A stretch of 64,000 nucleotides of DNA from contig NZ_CP038267.1 of NCBI RefSeq assembly GCF_004564375.1, positions 2,916,501 to 2,980,500 on the forward strand, given 5' to 3'. Source of the stretch: Nocardioides euryhalodurans. Its GTDB lineage: Bacteria; Actinomycetota; Actinomycetes; Propionibacteriales; Nocardioidaceae. The notes below the pieces were generated by a model that had not been told where the DNA came from, made no database searches, and saw only the letters and a list, made by a program, of their open reading frames with translations. A program made the position numbers and the translations under genes. Positions 52,762-61,175 of this stretch are shown one piece after another. Position 1 is the stretch's first letter. The number at the start of each line of letters is the position of its first letter.

Positions 52762-53877
52762 ATGGACATCGAGACGACCGCTCTGGAACCTCTCCGCCGC
52801 GCCATAGGCAGCGGAGAAAGTGTGATCGCAGTGCACTACGCATGCGAGTCGTTTCTCACGGCAAAGGATCATCCGCCAGCCATCGCGAGCTGTGCCATCT
52901 ACGATTTGAATAGCGGCGAGATCATCGGGTTCGGCCGAGCCGACTGCCCGCCAGAAACGGATCCGGTCGACTGCGAACTCGCGATTCTCCGGCGAGTGTT
53001 TGGCGAACTATCGACACGTCAGGAGTCACACGTCCTGCACTGGAACATGGATCGACCCGAATTCGGATTCGACGCCCTGCTCAAGCGCTGGCGATATCTG
53101 ACCACTGACGATCCAGCCTTCGTCGCACCGCGGCTCAGGTACGACGTAGATGGCCTCTTCGACGCGAAGTTCGGTGAGAACTACGCGCCGCACGGGAAGT
53201 TGGAGAGCATGGCCCGCCTGAACGGCATGGATATCCGATCGTTCCGGAGCGGCAAGGAAGAGGCCGAGGCTTTCGAGGCCAAGGACTGGGCACTGCTGGC
53301 GAGGTCCTCAGCGAGCAAGGCCAGCATCATCGGGGAGCTCACGCGGCGGCTCCTCGACGGGTCGGCGAAGACGGCGGTCAGCGCCGGTCAGGTCGACTTC
53401 GCGGGATCGCGCCTCGACGCAGTTCGAACGGTCCTAGCCATCAGCGAGCGCTTTCTGCTGGTACAGCGCAGCTTGAGCAAGCACCCTCACGGCGGTGACC
53501 CGGTGAAGTTTGAGACCGAGTACGACGACCAGTTCTTGCTCCGCGCACTGTTAGTGCAGTTCTTCGACGATGTCCGCGACGAGGAGTACACCCCTTCCTA
53601 CGCCGGCTCGAACAGCCGAGTGGATTTCGTGCTGCCGGACTTCGGACTCGCGATCGAGCTGAAACACACCCGAGAAGGCCTCAGAGACGGGGACCTTGGA
53701 GCAGAGTTGCTGATCGACCGCGAGCGATACCAACAGCACATTGATGTCACGCACCTACTCGTGATCGTGTTTGATCACGACGGGATTCTTCGGAACCCTA
53801 GAGGTCTTGAATCCGACCTCCAACGTGAGCACAGCCAACCCGGGCTCACCGTGACCGTACGCATACTCGATCGCTGA
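52762..53877 (+). CDS. Two-domain nuclease: RNase-H-like N-terminal domain plus PD-(D/E)XK C-terminal domain
   Basis: A 371-residue protein. Residues about 20-210 resemble RNase-H-fold exonuclease-like domains: VIAVHYACESF, a GEIIGFG turn, HWNMDRPEFGFDALLKRWRY, and FEAKDWALLARSSASKASII. Residues about 245-371 carry a PD-(D/E)XK core, with Asp288 in SRVDFVL, Glu299-x-Lys301 in LAIELKHTREG, and QYDDQF-like FETEYDDQFLLRALLVQFFD upstream. VFDHDGILRNPRGLESDLQ ends the domain. It probably cleaves nucleic acid and is the effector of the operon. Exact catalytic residues of the first domain are not certain. Confidence 0.7.
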   Translation: MDIETTALEPLRRAIGSGESVIAVHYACESFLTAKDHPPAIASCAIYDLNSGEIIGFGRADCPPETDPVDCELAILRRVFGELSTRQESHVLHWNMDRPEFGFDALLKRWRYLTTDDPAFVAPRLRYDVDGLFDAKFGENYAPHGKLESMARLNGMDIRSFRSGKEEAEAFEAKDWALLARSSASKASIIGELTRRLLDGSAKTAVSAGQVDFAGSRLDAVRTVLAISERFLLVQRSLSKHPHGGDPVKFETEYDDQFLLRALLVQFFDDVRDEEYTPSYAGSNSRVDFVLPDFGLAIELKHTREGLRDGDLGAELLIDRERYQQHIDVTHLLVIVFDHDGILRNPRGLESDLQREHSQPGLTVTVRILDR

Positions 53878-54217
53878 CCTTCCGTGACTCACTCGGCGCA
53901 CGACTCAACCCGAGTGACTTGCCTTGGCCGTACGGACGGAGTCGGAGTCGGAGTCGGACACCGCTGTGGGTCACAACGTCATTCTGGGCGGATAGGGCTT
54001 CGCAGCTGGCGCGTCGCGCCCACGTGGACCCCCAGCCGTGAGCGAACGGGCGGCGTCGTCGACCACCAGCACCAGCCGGGTGTGCCCTCGTTCACTTGTT
54101 CGAGCCAGAGCGTAACCACCTCTGCTTGCGCGGCATTAGAAGGGAGGTAAGGCCGGAAAGCCCGGCCCACCTACCTGAGCCGGTACCGGGTGACCCGCGA
54201 CGCTCGCGGAGACTGCC
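53878..54217. other. 340-bp intergenic region upstream of rep with hairpins, possible replication origin
   Basis: The stretch contains a GGAGTC hexamer repeated three times near 53938, a hairpin GGCCGG-AAAGC-CCGGCC at 54151-54167 with additional outer pairs AGGTA/TACCT, and the palindrome CCGGTACCGG at 54180-54189. No ORF is supported. Rolling-circle elements often place the double-strand origin just upstream of rep, so this is a candidate, without a nick site that I can name. Confidence 0.45.
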
Positions 54218-55024
54218 ATGCCCCTCACCCATGACACCAGCCCAGCCGCTCAGGCCCCCGTGGCCGAGTCGGCACGTGTTGAAGCTGGCGACGGCGTCAC
54301 TCTGCACGGGGAGATGCCGAACGCTGTTCTTGATATGTACCGCCAATTACACACACGAGGCCATCTTCGGCCCGGTTGGCCTCCGTGCCCGGCGAAGCGA
54401 GGTCTCCTGTTGGTCGAGAGCGGGACTCGTCGGGTCGCGACGGCCCGATGCGACCGACTGAAGTGCCACTCGTGCGTGGTGCCCAATGCCATCCACACCG
54501 CAGAGGCAATTGCCTGGGCCAAGCCGACGCAGTGGGTGACCCTGACACGCGTGGGTGACTGCTGGCAGGCGGCGCGGACTCGGCTCACTCGATGGCACCA
54601 ACAACTCAAACGGTGGGGTGCCAGTGGCGAGTTCGCCTACCACGTGGAGCTGAACCCAGCGGGGGATGGTCAGCATGCGCACGTCTGGTGGCGTGGAGAC
54701 CCCCTTGACTCGATGACCGTTACGCGCGCCAATCAAGGTGCGTACGCAGCCGCTGGCGACGTATTCATCAGCGACTCTTACCGGGTCCCCACGCTGGAGT
54801 ACGGGATGAAGGCGGTCCTGTGGGACCGTCCCGCCGTCCCCGAGACGATGTGGTCCTCCGCCGCCAGCTTCCTGGAGGCAAATGGCGGCCGGCTGGTTCA
54901 CAAGAGCGGAGGCTACTTCCGCGATGAGCGGGGCTCGCCTCTGCCCATTCGGGAGGCGCGACGACGAGCCCGAGCAGGGGTGCCAGGGCACTGGGACCTC
55001 GTGCGAACAATTCCGCATCGGTAA
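54218..55024 (+). CDS. Rolling-circle-type replication initiator (HUH-like Rep)
   Basis: A 268-residue protein. A Cys-rich segment CDRLKCHSCVV (residues 78-88) may bind zinc. Motif 1 is WVTLTRVG. The HUH-like motif is GQHAHVWWRG with His153 and His155, and the candidate catalytic tyrosine is Tyr195 in PTLEYGMKAVL with Lys198. Such Rep proteins nick at an origin and prime rolling-circle replication of small integrative elements and phages in actinobacteria. An excisionase and integrase gene follow, consistent with an excising and replicating element. Confidence 0.7.
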   Translation: MPLTHDTSPAAQAPVAESARVEAGDGVTLHGEMPNAVLDMYRQLHTRGHLRPGWPPCPAKRGLLLVESGTRRVATARCDRLKCHSCVVPNAIHTAEAIAWAKPTQWVTLTRVGDCWQAARTRLTRWHQQLKRWGASGEFAYHVELNPAGDGQHAHVWWRGDPLDSMTVTRANQGAYAAAGDVFISDSYRVPTLEYGMKAVLWDRPAVPETMWSSAASFLEANGGRLVHKSGGYFRDERGSPLPIREARRRARAGVPGHWDLVRTIPHR

Positions 55025-55052
55025 GCGACCGGCCGGACGTGGAGCGCGTCCA

Positions 55053-55072
55053 TTGTTGGGGGTTGTTGGGGG
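55053..55072. repeat. Tandem 10-bp repeat (TTGTTGGGGG twice)
   Basis: TTGTTGGGGG occurs at 55053-55062 and again at 55063-55072, 29 bases after the rep stop. The 312-bp gap up to the excisionase has no ORF; it also holds the palindrome GGGGAGTCCCC at 55298-55308. The repeats could be iteron- or integrase-arm-like binding sites. Confidence 0.6.
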
Positions 55073-55335
55073 TCTGCAACGCGCGCGCGGGTGCGTGGCA
55101 CCGGAGGGAGGGGCTGGTCAGAGCCCAAACGGTCCGTGTCGGCAAAGTCTGGACGTGCGATAGATCTCGACGGTAGAAATCCACCCAGGCGCCGAGATCT
55201 GGCCATCGCAGGGCGGCCGGCTGAGGGCCGATCGAATTGTTTGGCGCAGGACCGTAACCAACTGGCCGCATCCGGCATTCATATAGGTGACAGACACGGG
55301 GAGTCCCCTACTGACACTGATGAGGGGATAGAGCC

Positions 55336-55599
55336 ATGTTGGACCTTTCGGTCATGACCGTCGACCAGTTGGACACGCTGCCGGCGACGTTGACGGTCCC
55401 AGAGGCCGGGACGTTGTTGGGATTGGGGCGAGATGCCTCTTATGCCGCGGCCAACCGGGGTGAGCTGCCGGTGCTCCGCATCGGCAGACGGTTGCTGGTT
55501 CCTACGGGGCGTCTCAGGGCGCTGCTGGTGGGGCCGCCGCATGTTGCGACGGGGACGGCCGCCGGCAACTGGCCCGAGGGGACGGTCGCGCATGAGTGA
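55336..55599 (+). CDS. xis: Excisionase-like helix-turn-helix protein
   Basis: An 87-residue protein with an HTH_17-type winged helix: TLTVPEAGTLLGLGRDASYA and a basic recognition part ELPVLRIGRRLLVPTGRLRA. Small proteins of this kind located directly before an integrase control recombination direction. Its TGA stop overlaps the integrase ATG by 8 bases. It resembles actinobacterial Xis proteins of integrated plasmids. Confidence 0.8.
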   Translation: MLDLSVMTVDQLDTLPATLTVPEAGTLLGLGRDASYAAANRGELPVLRIGRRLLVPTGRLRALLVGPPHVATGTAAGNWPEGTVAHE

Positions 55600-56746
55600 C
55601 CAGATGCGGGACGGCATCATCAAGCGAGGACGAACCTGGTCCTACGTCGTACGTGAGCCGGACCCTGCCACAGGGCGCACCAGGCCGCGTTGGGTGGGCG
55701 GGTTTCCGACTCGCAAGGCTGCTCAGGCGGCACGAGACGCCGCGCGGCATGCGTTGAATCGAGGTACCTACGTCGCGCCCCAGGAGTTGACCGTGGCCGC
55801 GTATCTCGACCAGTGGCTGGAGGCGCACGCCAACCAGGTCAAGCCATCGACGCTGCGGTCCTACCAGGAGAAGGTCGACCTGTACCTGAAGCCGAGCCTG
55901 GGTTCGCTGAGGCTGCAGGCGCTCTCACCCAGTCGGCTGTCACCCGTGTGGCGCGAGCTGTATGCCAGTGGTGGCCGCGGCGGTACGGGCCTGTCGGTGC
56001 GCACCGTGGAGTTCGCGCGGGCCGTATTGCGCAGGGCGCTCAACGATGCGGTCGTCGATCGCCTCCTTGAGGTCAACCCGGTGCTCGGCTCCAAGTTGCC
56101 CAAGCGCGACGGGAAGCCCCAACACAAGACGTGGACCGGTGAGCAGGTCAGTTCCTTCCTTGGCGCTGTCGCGGAGACTCGTTGGGCGCCGCTGTGGGAG
56201 CTGGCGGCCGGCACTGGTATGCGCCGCGGGGAACTCATGGGGCTGCGCTGGACGGACATCGACCTCGACGAAGCGATCGTCGCGGTCGATCGGTCCACCA
56301 CTCAGATTGGCAAGGACCGTGTCACCACTTCACCCAAGAACCATGAGCGGCGCCGCGTCGCCATCGACCCGCACCTCGTGCTCGTCCTTCGTAGCTGGCG
56401 CAAGCAGCAGGCTGAGGAGCGGCTTGCCTGGGGTGAGGCGTACGAACACACCGAGGGCTGGGTCTTCACGTGGGAGAGCGGTCGACCCCTCCTGCCCGAC
56501 TACGTCACCAAGAACTGGATCAAGGCCCAACAAGCCTCGGGTTTGCCGCGCCTGACTCTTCACGAGCTGCGACACACGCACGCCACCATCCTGCTCAGAG
56601 CTGGCACCCCGGTCCACATCGTCTCGAAGCGACTGGGCCACAAGGACCCTTCCGTCACCTTGAACGTGTACGCCGACGTGATCCCCGAGGACGACCAGTC
56701 GGCGGTGCAGATCTTTTCCCAAGCTGTATGGGGAGGCGCCTCGTGA
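55592..56746 (+). CDS. int: Tyrosine-type site-specific integrase
   Basis: A 384-residue phage-type recombinase. An N-terminal AP2-like arm-binding part (RGRTWSYVVREPDPATGRTR) is followed by a core-binding SAM-like domain (AYLDQWLEAHANQVKPSTLR) and the catalytic domain. The active residues are visible: Arg211 in GTGMRRGELMGLRW, Lys249 in TSPKNHERR, His324 and Arg327 in HELRHTHA, His350 in RLGHKDPS, and Tyr360 in LNVYADV. It should catalyse integration at a tRNA gene. The tRNA-Lys fragment at 47745 is a plausible target remnant. Ends of the element are not proven. Confidence 0.93.
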   Translation: MSDQMRDGIIKRGRTWSYVVREPDPATGRTRPRWVGGFPTRKAAQAARDAARHALNRGTYVAPQELTVAAYLDQWLEAHANQVKPSTLRSYQEKVDLYLKPSLGSLRLQALSPSRLSPVWRELYASGGRGGTGLSVRTVEFARAVLRRALNDAVVDRLLEVNPVLGSKLPKRDGKPQHKTWTGEQVSSFLGAVAETRWAPLWELAAGTGMRRGELMGLRWTDIDLDEAIVAVDRSTTQIGKDRVTTSPKNHERRRVAIDPHLVLVLRSWRKQQAEERLAWGEAYEHTEGWVFTWESGRPLLPDYVTKNWIKAQQASGLPRLTLHELRHTHATILLRAGTPVHIVSKRLGHKDPSVTLNVYADVIPEDDQSAVQIFSQAVWGGAS

Positions 56747-56807
56747 CCCACCGGCCCACATCTGAAGCCCTATCGATGACTCAACCCATCTTCAAAGGAA
56801 CGGCGGC

Positions 56808-57173
56808 ATGAACGAGAACAGTCCCCAGGCTCCGGTCGTTGACTATTGGAACCTCAGGGAGCAGCAGAGACAGGCCCTCCACGAGGCACACCTCATCGGT
56901 GAGGACGAATACCAGGTGCTGATGATGATCAACGCCGGCCGCCAGATCGTCTCGGCGCAGAGGGAGCAGACACCAGGTGGACTGTTTCCCACGATGATGC
57001 AGCCCGACATCTTGCGGGTGGAGGAGTGCCTCTTCTACGACGCGATCGCACAGCTCCTGGCGGCAGCGATGAAGGAGGGTTATGGCGTCATGACCATCAT
57101 GGCGGCGGCCCTGGATCAACTCGACACGTTCGTCGGCGGGGCCCGAACCCACGCGGCCACGAACCGCGGCTGA
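56808..57173 (+). CDS. Hypothetical helical protein
   Basis: A 121-residue, mostly helical protein beginning MNENSPQAPVVDYWNLREQQ, with AGGAACGGCGGC before its ATG. Met-rich patches occur (VLMMINAGRQIVS and VMTIMAAALDQ). No domain is recognised. It follows the integrase by 61 bases and probably belongs to the element cargo. Confidence 0.6.
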   Translation: MNENSPQAPVVDYWNLREQQRQALHEAHLIGEDEYQVLMMINAGRQIVSAQREQTPGGLFPTMMQPDILRVEECLFYDAIAQLLAAAMKEGYGVMTIMAAALDQLDTFVGGARTHAATNRG

Positions 57174-57182
57174 CCGGGCTTC

Positions 57183-57419
57183 CTAGCACGATGGGCGGGA
57201 TGCCTGGGGCGGGTGCAGCAACTCGAGCGCGTCCAGCTCCAACCAGTCGGCTATGCGCTCGACCGCCTTGAGCGTCAGGTTGCGCTCGCCTCGCTCCAGC
57301 CCGCCTAGGTACGTCCGGTGAACACCGACGGCCTCGGCCATCTGTTCCTGCGACAGTCCACGTTCATGGCGGATGCGGCGGACGTTGGCGCCGACCCGCC
57401 GTTGCAGTTCACCCTCCAC
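57183..57419 (-). CDS. XRE-family (Cro/CI-type) HTH regulator
   Basis: A 78-residue single-domain HTH protein: VGANVRRIRHERGLSQEQMA, VGVHRTYLGGLERGERNLTL and VERIADWLELDALELL. It probably represses the element or the divergent small genes starting at 57483 through the 63-base shared gap, which is AT-richer than its surroundings (CTTATGAGTATCAT). It is convergent with the preceding hypothetical gene. Confidence 0.85.
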   Translation of the reverse strand: MEGELQRRVGANVRRIRHERGLSQEQMAEAVGVHRTYLGGLERGERNLTLKAVERIADWLELDALELLHPPQASRPSC

Positions 57420-57482
57420 CCGGTGAACGGTGGGTTCACGGGGCCGAGTGGTCTACAGACTTATGAGTATCATTGGTGGGTG

Positions 57483-57704
57483 ATGGAACGTGGATGGAAA
57501 CGGACAAGCTCAGCGCGACTGCGGTTGAGGGGGTACTCAGCGTCTTGGGAAGCCGAGCTGATCCTGTTCGATCAAGAACTGGCCCGGCTCCTTCGCCCCC
57601 GCCCCTTCAGCGTCGAGGCGCGAGAGCGCACACGCGCTCGGGCCCTTCGCGCATTCGAAGAGACCCGACGATCTGAGAATGATCGGTTCGGACCTCATGA
57701 ATGA
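57483..57704 (+). CDS. Small hypothetical protein divergent from the XRE regulator
   Basis: A 73-residue basic protein starting MERGWKRTSSARLRLRGYSA, with AELILFDQELARLLRP and ERTRARALRAFEETRRSEND further on. The N-terminus is basic and the C-terminus helical. Its stop region overlaps the start of the next small gene by 8 bases. The pair beside an XRE gene looks like a regulated two-gene unit, possibly toxin-antitoxin-like, but no motif supports that function. Confidence 0.5.
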   Translation: MERGWKRTSSARLRLRGYSASWEAELILFDQELARLLRPRPFSVEARERTRARALRAFEETRRSENDRFGPHE

Positions 57705-57912
57705 TTGGGAACGGGAGATCCGGCTCGCTACAGGTTCGTGGCTGGAAGGCGACGAGGTGCTCACCCTCGATCGTGTCGCGGACGGTCACTACCAGTACCT
57801 GCGACTGAGGAAGCTGGAACACAATGGTTCGACCAGTGCGCAGACGAATGTTGTCGAGCTGCTGCTGGACGAGGAGCAGGTCGGCTGGCTTGTCCAGGTG
57901 CTCGCCCGTTGA
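57697..57912 (+). CDS. Small hypothetical protein overlapping the previous gene
   Basis: A 71-residue protein from ATG 57697 (MNDWEREIRLATGSWLEGDE) with a beta-like segment (HYQYLRLRKLEHNGSTSAQT) and a helical end (LLLDEEQVGWLVQVLAR). No family is recognised. The 8-base overlap implies coupled translation with the upstream gene. It is the last gene with island-like codon use. Confidence 0.5.
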   Translation: MNDWEREIRLATGSWLEGDEVLTLDRVADGHYQYLRLRKLEHNGSTSAQTNVVELLLDEEQVGWLVQVLAR

Positions 57913-58456
57913 CCCAGGCCGAGGCCTCCGGTCAACAACTTTTTCGACCTACCTGTGGCGCAACGCCACCTTGACCTCACGCTCAGCCTGTCTTCCCGCC
58001 CACGACGAGGATCCGCAACTGCGCGCTCCGCCCTCAGCTCCATTGCTCGGCTTGAGGAGCAGCGACGAGTGCCCTTCATCAGCGACGAGCCACAGGCTGA
58101 CTGAAGTACTGGACTTCATGTTTTAGGTCGTGCTGTTTGGGCACGTATCTCGACAACTCGTTCACTGCAGTGACTCCCAACGGGTTGAGTGGCGCCTCGT
58201 CGCCGGCGCCATCGGCGGCGACGAGGCCCACGACCATGACCGAAGAACCCTCCGCGCTCGCACTGCAACCCAAGCCATCGTGTGAGGCGGGACCCCAGAT
58301 CGGCGTCCATACCTGGCCCCGCTACTCTCGCCTGCTGCGCCCTCGCTGCCGTCCCCCATGGCAGCGGGGGCGCGCCCCGGGCACCACGACCGGGCCGGCG
58401 TCCTGCGGGCAGACTGCGCGGGTGGCTTCCAGGCCCGGGCGTGAACCGTCAGAGGA
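57913..58456. other. About 540-bp region without a supported gene (possible right end of the island)
   Basis: Frames are interrupted and codon use is poor throughout. I looked for a second copy of the tRNA-Lys 3' sequence and found none. A GC-rich stem (GGGGGCGCGCCCC-like, near 58364) is present. No RNA gene is seen. Confidence 0.5.
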
Positions 58457-59092
58457 TCACCCCACAGCCTCCGTGGCGATCGCCTCGGGTCGCACAGTGG
58501 GATGAAGGCCGTGGTGCTCAGCCCACAGGACCGCTTGCGTTCTACGCGACACACCGATCTTGCGGTAAGCGGTCCGGATGTAGGTCTTCACCGAGTTGAC
58601 GCTCACGAACAGCTCAGCGGCGATCTCGGCATTGGTCGCACCTGTTCCGATCAGCGCGAGCACGTCGACCTCTCGTGGTGTCAGGCCCGACCTCGCGACC
58701 CCAGGGTGGCACCGTCCGTCCTGCGGCAGTTCAACCGGCTCCTCGGCGTGAATGCGGCTGAGCGCCTCGACCAGTTCGTCGGCCGTGGAGTCCAACGACA
58801 ACCAGCCGCGGGCACCGCAGGCCATGGCGAGGTGCACGCCGGGCGAGCCCGGCCAGCCGAGCGCGATGACGGCGGCCTGCGACCGACGAATCAGGTTGTG
58901 CAGAGTGTCATCGTGGATGGGTTCCCAGGTAGGTGTCTCTGCCTCCGCGGCCAGGCCGTAGAGGATGACGTCGACCACGCCGCTGGTTCCATCGACGACG
59001 AGCACCCGGTCGGGATACTGCTCCAAGAGGGCCGCGATCCCGGCCACAACGAGGCCCGACTCGTGCTCGATCGCGACTCGGAGCGCATTCAC
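58457..59092 (-). CDS. LuxR-family regulator with degenerate receiver domain
   Basis: A 211-residue protein. The C-terminal LuxR HTH (about residues 138-200) is intact: SGLTPREVDVLALIGTGATN and LFVSVNSVKTYIRTAYRKIG. The N-terminal about 125 residues follow the receiver layout (LRVAIEHESGLVVAGIAALL), but the acidic pair is replaced by HES and the phospho-acceptor region reads VVDVILYGLA, with Tyr where Asp is expected. So it probably responds without phosphorylation. It lies upstream of, and divergent from, the FAD-Rieske gene and the gas vesicle genes, which it may regulate. Confidence 0.8.
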   Translation of the reverse strand: MNALRVAIEHESGLVVAGIAALLEQYPDRVLVVDGTSGVVDVILYGLAAEAETPTWEPIHDDTLHNLIRRSQAAVIALGWPGSPGVHLAMACGARGWLSLDSTADELVEALSRIHAEEPVELPQDGRCHPGVARSGLTPREVDVLALIGTGATNAEIAAELFVSVNSVKTYIRTAYRKIGVSRRTQAVLWAEHHGLHPTVRPEAIATEAVG

Positions 59093-59345
59093 GATCTGAA
59101 TCTAGTGCAGTCCAGGCCCAGGAACAGTCTGTGGCACCGGAGCCCGCCCACCCAAGAGCGATGCTCTGCCGCGTTCCGTGTGAGGTCGTCGCCAACTAGA
59201 GCAGTGGGGCCTTTGGGATCCGTAGCCCTCCGCGGGCCGACGGGGAGACTTCGCCAGAGAGGGCATAGTCCGGGCCCCACGTCTTGAGATCACGGTAGCC
59301 CCACCGAGATGATCGGCGCGTGCCCCCGAGTGTGACGGCCCAACG

Positions 59346-60761
59346 ATGGGTACGACGCCCTGCATGACCCAGAGCCTGTGGCACGACCGACCCGAGCCTA
59401 AGCGCTACACCGACGTCCACACCGCCGAAGGTGCGTTCGATGACGTGGTGGTCGGTGCCGGACTGACCGGCCTGACGACGGGGCTGCTCCTTGCCCGGGC
59501 AGGGCGACGCGTGCTGGTGCTGGAAGCGCGCCATCGTGGCGCAGTGACAACGGGTCACACCACGGCCAAGGTGTCCTTGCTCCAAGGCACGAAGCTCTCG
59601 CGCATGCGCCGCCATCATTCGGAGCGGCTGGTGAGCGACTACGTCGATGCCAACCGAGAGGGACAGGCTTGGGTGTCGAGGTTCGCTGAGGATCACGGCG
59701 TAGCCGTGGAACGGCGCCCGGCGGCCACCTATGCGGCCACGGGGGCCGAGCTGAAGGCAGCGCTCGCCGAGCACGAGGCAGCGATTGCTGCCGGGCTCCC
59801 GGTGCGGTGGCACGAACGCCTGGACCTTCCCTTCCCACATGCAGGGGCAACGGTGCTGGAGGACCAGTTTGCCGTTCATCCCATGCAACTGGTCGATGCG
59901 CTGGCGGAGGATCTGCGCGCTCACGGTGGTCTGCTCCACGAGGGCAGCCGGGTGACGGACGTCTCGTGGGACGGCCGACGCGTGACGATGGACGACGCTC
60001 GTGAACTGTCCACGTCCAACGTCATCCTGGCGACAGGAACACCGATCCTCGATCGCGGCCTCGTGTTCTCGAAGGTCGAGGCGCACCGCTCCTACGTCCT
60101 GGTGATGTCAGGGGCGGTTCCTCCGCGAGAGATGCTGCTGTCCGCAGGATCCCCGGGAGTGTCTCTCAGGGGAGTGGTGCAAGGGGGCGAGGACTTGTTG
60201 ATGATCGGCGGCCTCGGTCACGTCGTCGGCCGCAGCGAGTCTGAGCGAGCTCGCGTCGGCGAGCTCCGCAGCTGGGCTCGCGAGTTCTACCCCGAGGCCC
60301 TGCTCACGCACTCGTGGTCGGCTCAGGACTACAGCACCCCGGACGGGGTTCCTTACGTAGGGCTGCTGCCGCGTGGGCGGAGCCGGATCTACGTCGCCAC
60401 CGGGTTCGACAAGTGGGGGATGACCAACGCGGTTGCCGCGGCCTTGGCCATCTCGGCTGAGATCCTCGGCGATGTCCCACCCGGGTGGCAGCAGGCCCTT
60501 CGACCCCGGCTGACGGGCCCGCGGCAGATGGTGGGCCTGGCACAGCTCAACGCCCGCGTCGGGGTCGCCGTCTGCAGGAACCTGGGTGGCCTGGGGCGTC
60601 GACCGCTGTGCTCGCACCTCGGGGGAGTGCTGCGCTTCAACGACTCCGAGGGAACGTGGGACTGTCCCCTGCACGGGTCGCGCTTCGCTGCGGACGGCTC
60701 GGTGATCGAGGGCCCTGCCACCCGCGCGATCGGTCGCGGGCGTGATGCGGATGGGAACTGA
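59346..60761 (+). CDS. FAD-dependent oxidoreductase with C-terminal Rieske [2Fe-2S] domain
   Basis: A 471-residue fusion. The DAO-type FAD domain starts with DDVVVGAGLTGLTTGLLLAR (residues 32-51) and ends near residue 385 with the FAD-binding RIYVATGFDKWGMTNAVAAA. The Rieske domain is at residues about 395-460 with Cys422 and His424 (CSHLGG) and Cys440 and His443 (CPLHGSRF). The layout matches YhfW/gamma-glutamylputrescine oxidoreductase-like enzymes with a built-in electron carrier. Substrate is unknown. ATG 59346 is used; ATG 59364 is possible. Confidence 0.88.
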   Translation: MGTTPCMTQSLWHDRPEPKRYTDVHTAEGAFDDVVVGAGLTGLTTGLLLARAGRRVLVLEARHRGAVTTGHTTAKVSLLQGTKLSRMRRHHSERLVSDYVDANREGQAWVSRFAEDHGVAVERRPAATYAATGAELKAALAEHEAAIAAGLPVRWHERLDLPFPHAGATVLEDQFAVHPMQLVDALAEDLRAHGGLLHEGSRVTDVSWDGRRVTMDDARELSTSNVILATGTPILDRGLVFSKVEAHRSYVLVMSGAVPPREMLLSAGSPGVSLRGVVQGGEDLLMIGGLGHVVGRSESERARVGELRSWAREFYPEALLTHSWSAQDYSTPDGVPYVGLLPRGRSRIYVATGFDKWGMTNAVAAALAISAEILGDVPPGWQQALRPRLTGPRQMVGLAQLNARVGVAVCRNLGGLGRRPLCSHLGGVLRFNDSEGTWDCPLHGSRFAADGSVIEGPATRAIGRGRDADGN

Positions 60762-61175
60762 CCGCGACCACGGGCGGACGGCCCTCGCTCGAGAGCGAGA
60801 GCCCACTCTCGAGTCAGCCGAAGCGGACTCGGAAGCCGGGAGAAGAACCTAGGACCATGCTCCCGTTGCCCGTGAGTGATGAAGCGATCATCCCAGCACT
60901 CACCTCAGCGTAGGTGGTACCGGACGGTACGAGAAGGGGCGACGGGGCGCGTGGCCGCCACAGATCCTGACGCTCCGCCGTCGCCACGAGCGCGCGGAGC
61001 CTATCGCCCGACACCGGGGGGAGACCCATCCTCACGGGTGGGTGACAGCGCGGGGCGAGGTCTGGTCGTATGAAAGATCCGGTGCGGGCCGCCGAACGCT
61101 GGTGCGCATGCGGACCGTTTCGGGAGGGAACGGACCAAGCAGGCGTCGCCCACGACGCTGAGGAGGGACAAGTAC
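60762..61175. promoter_or_regulatory. 414-bp region before the gas vesicle-associated genes
   Basis: No supported gene lies here; minus-strand frames over 60814-61188 are open but lack a credible start or motif. A hairpin CTCGCT-CGAG-AGCGAG at 60784-60799 just after the Rieske-protein gene may be a terminator. The 3' part must contain the promoter for the 61176 gene, which has GAGGAGGGA as ribosome site (61159-61167). Confidence 0.45.

Noticed and set aside
53938..53958. GGAGTC hexamer repeated three times
   Set aside because: Short simple repeat with no further structure; mentioned only as part of the rep upstream gap.
57913..58456. Second att copy of tRNA-Lys at the right end of the island
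   Set aside because: No match to the T arm or anticodon arm was found by eye in this gap or further to 64000.
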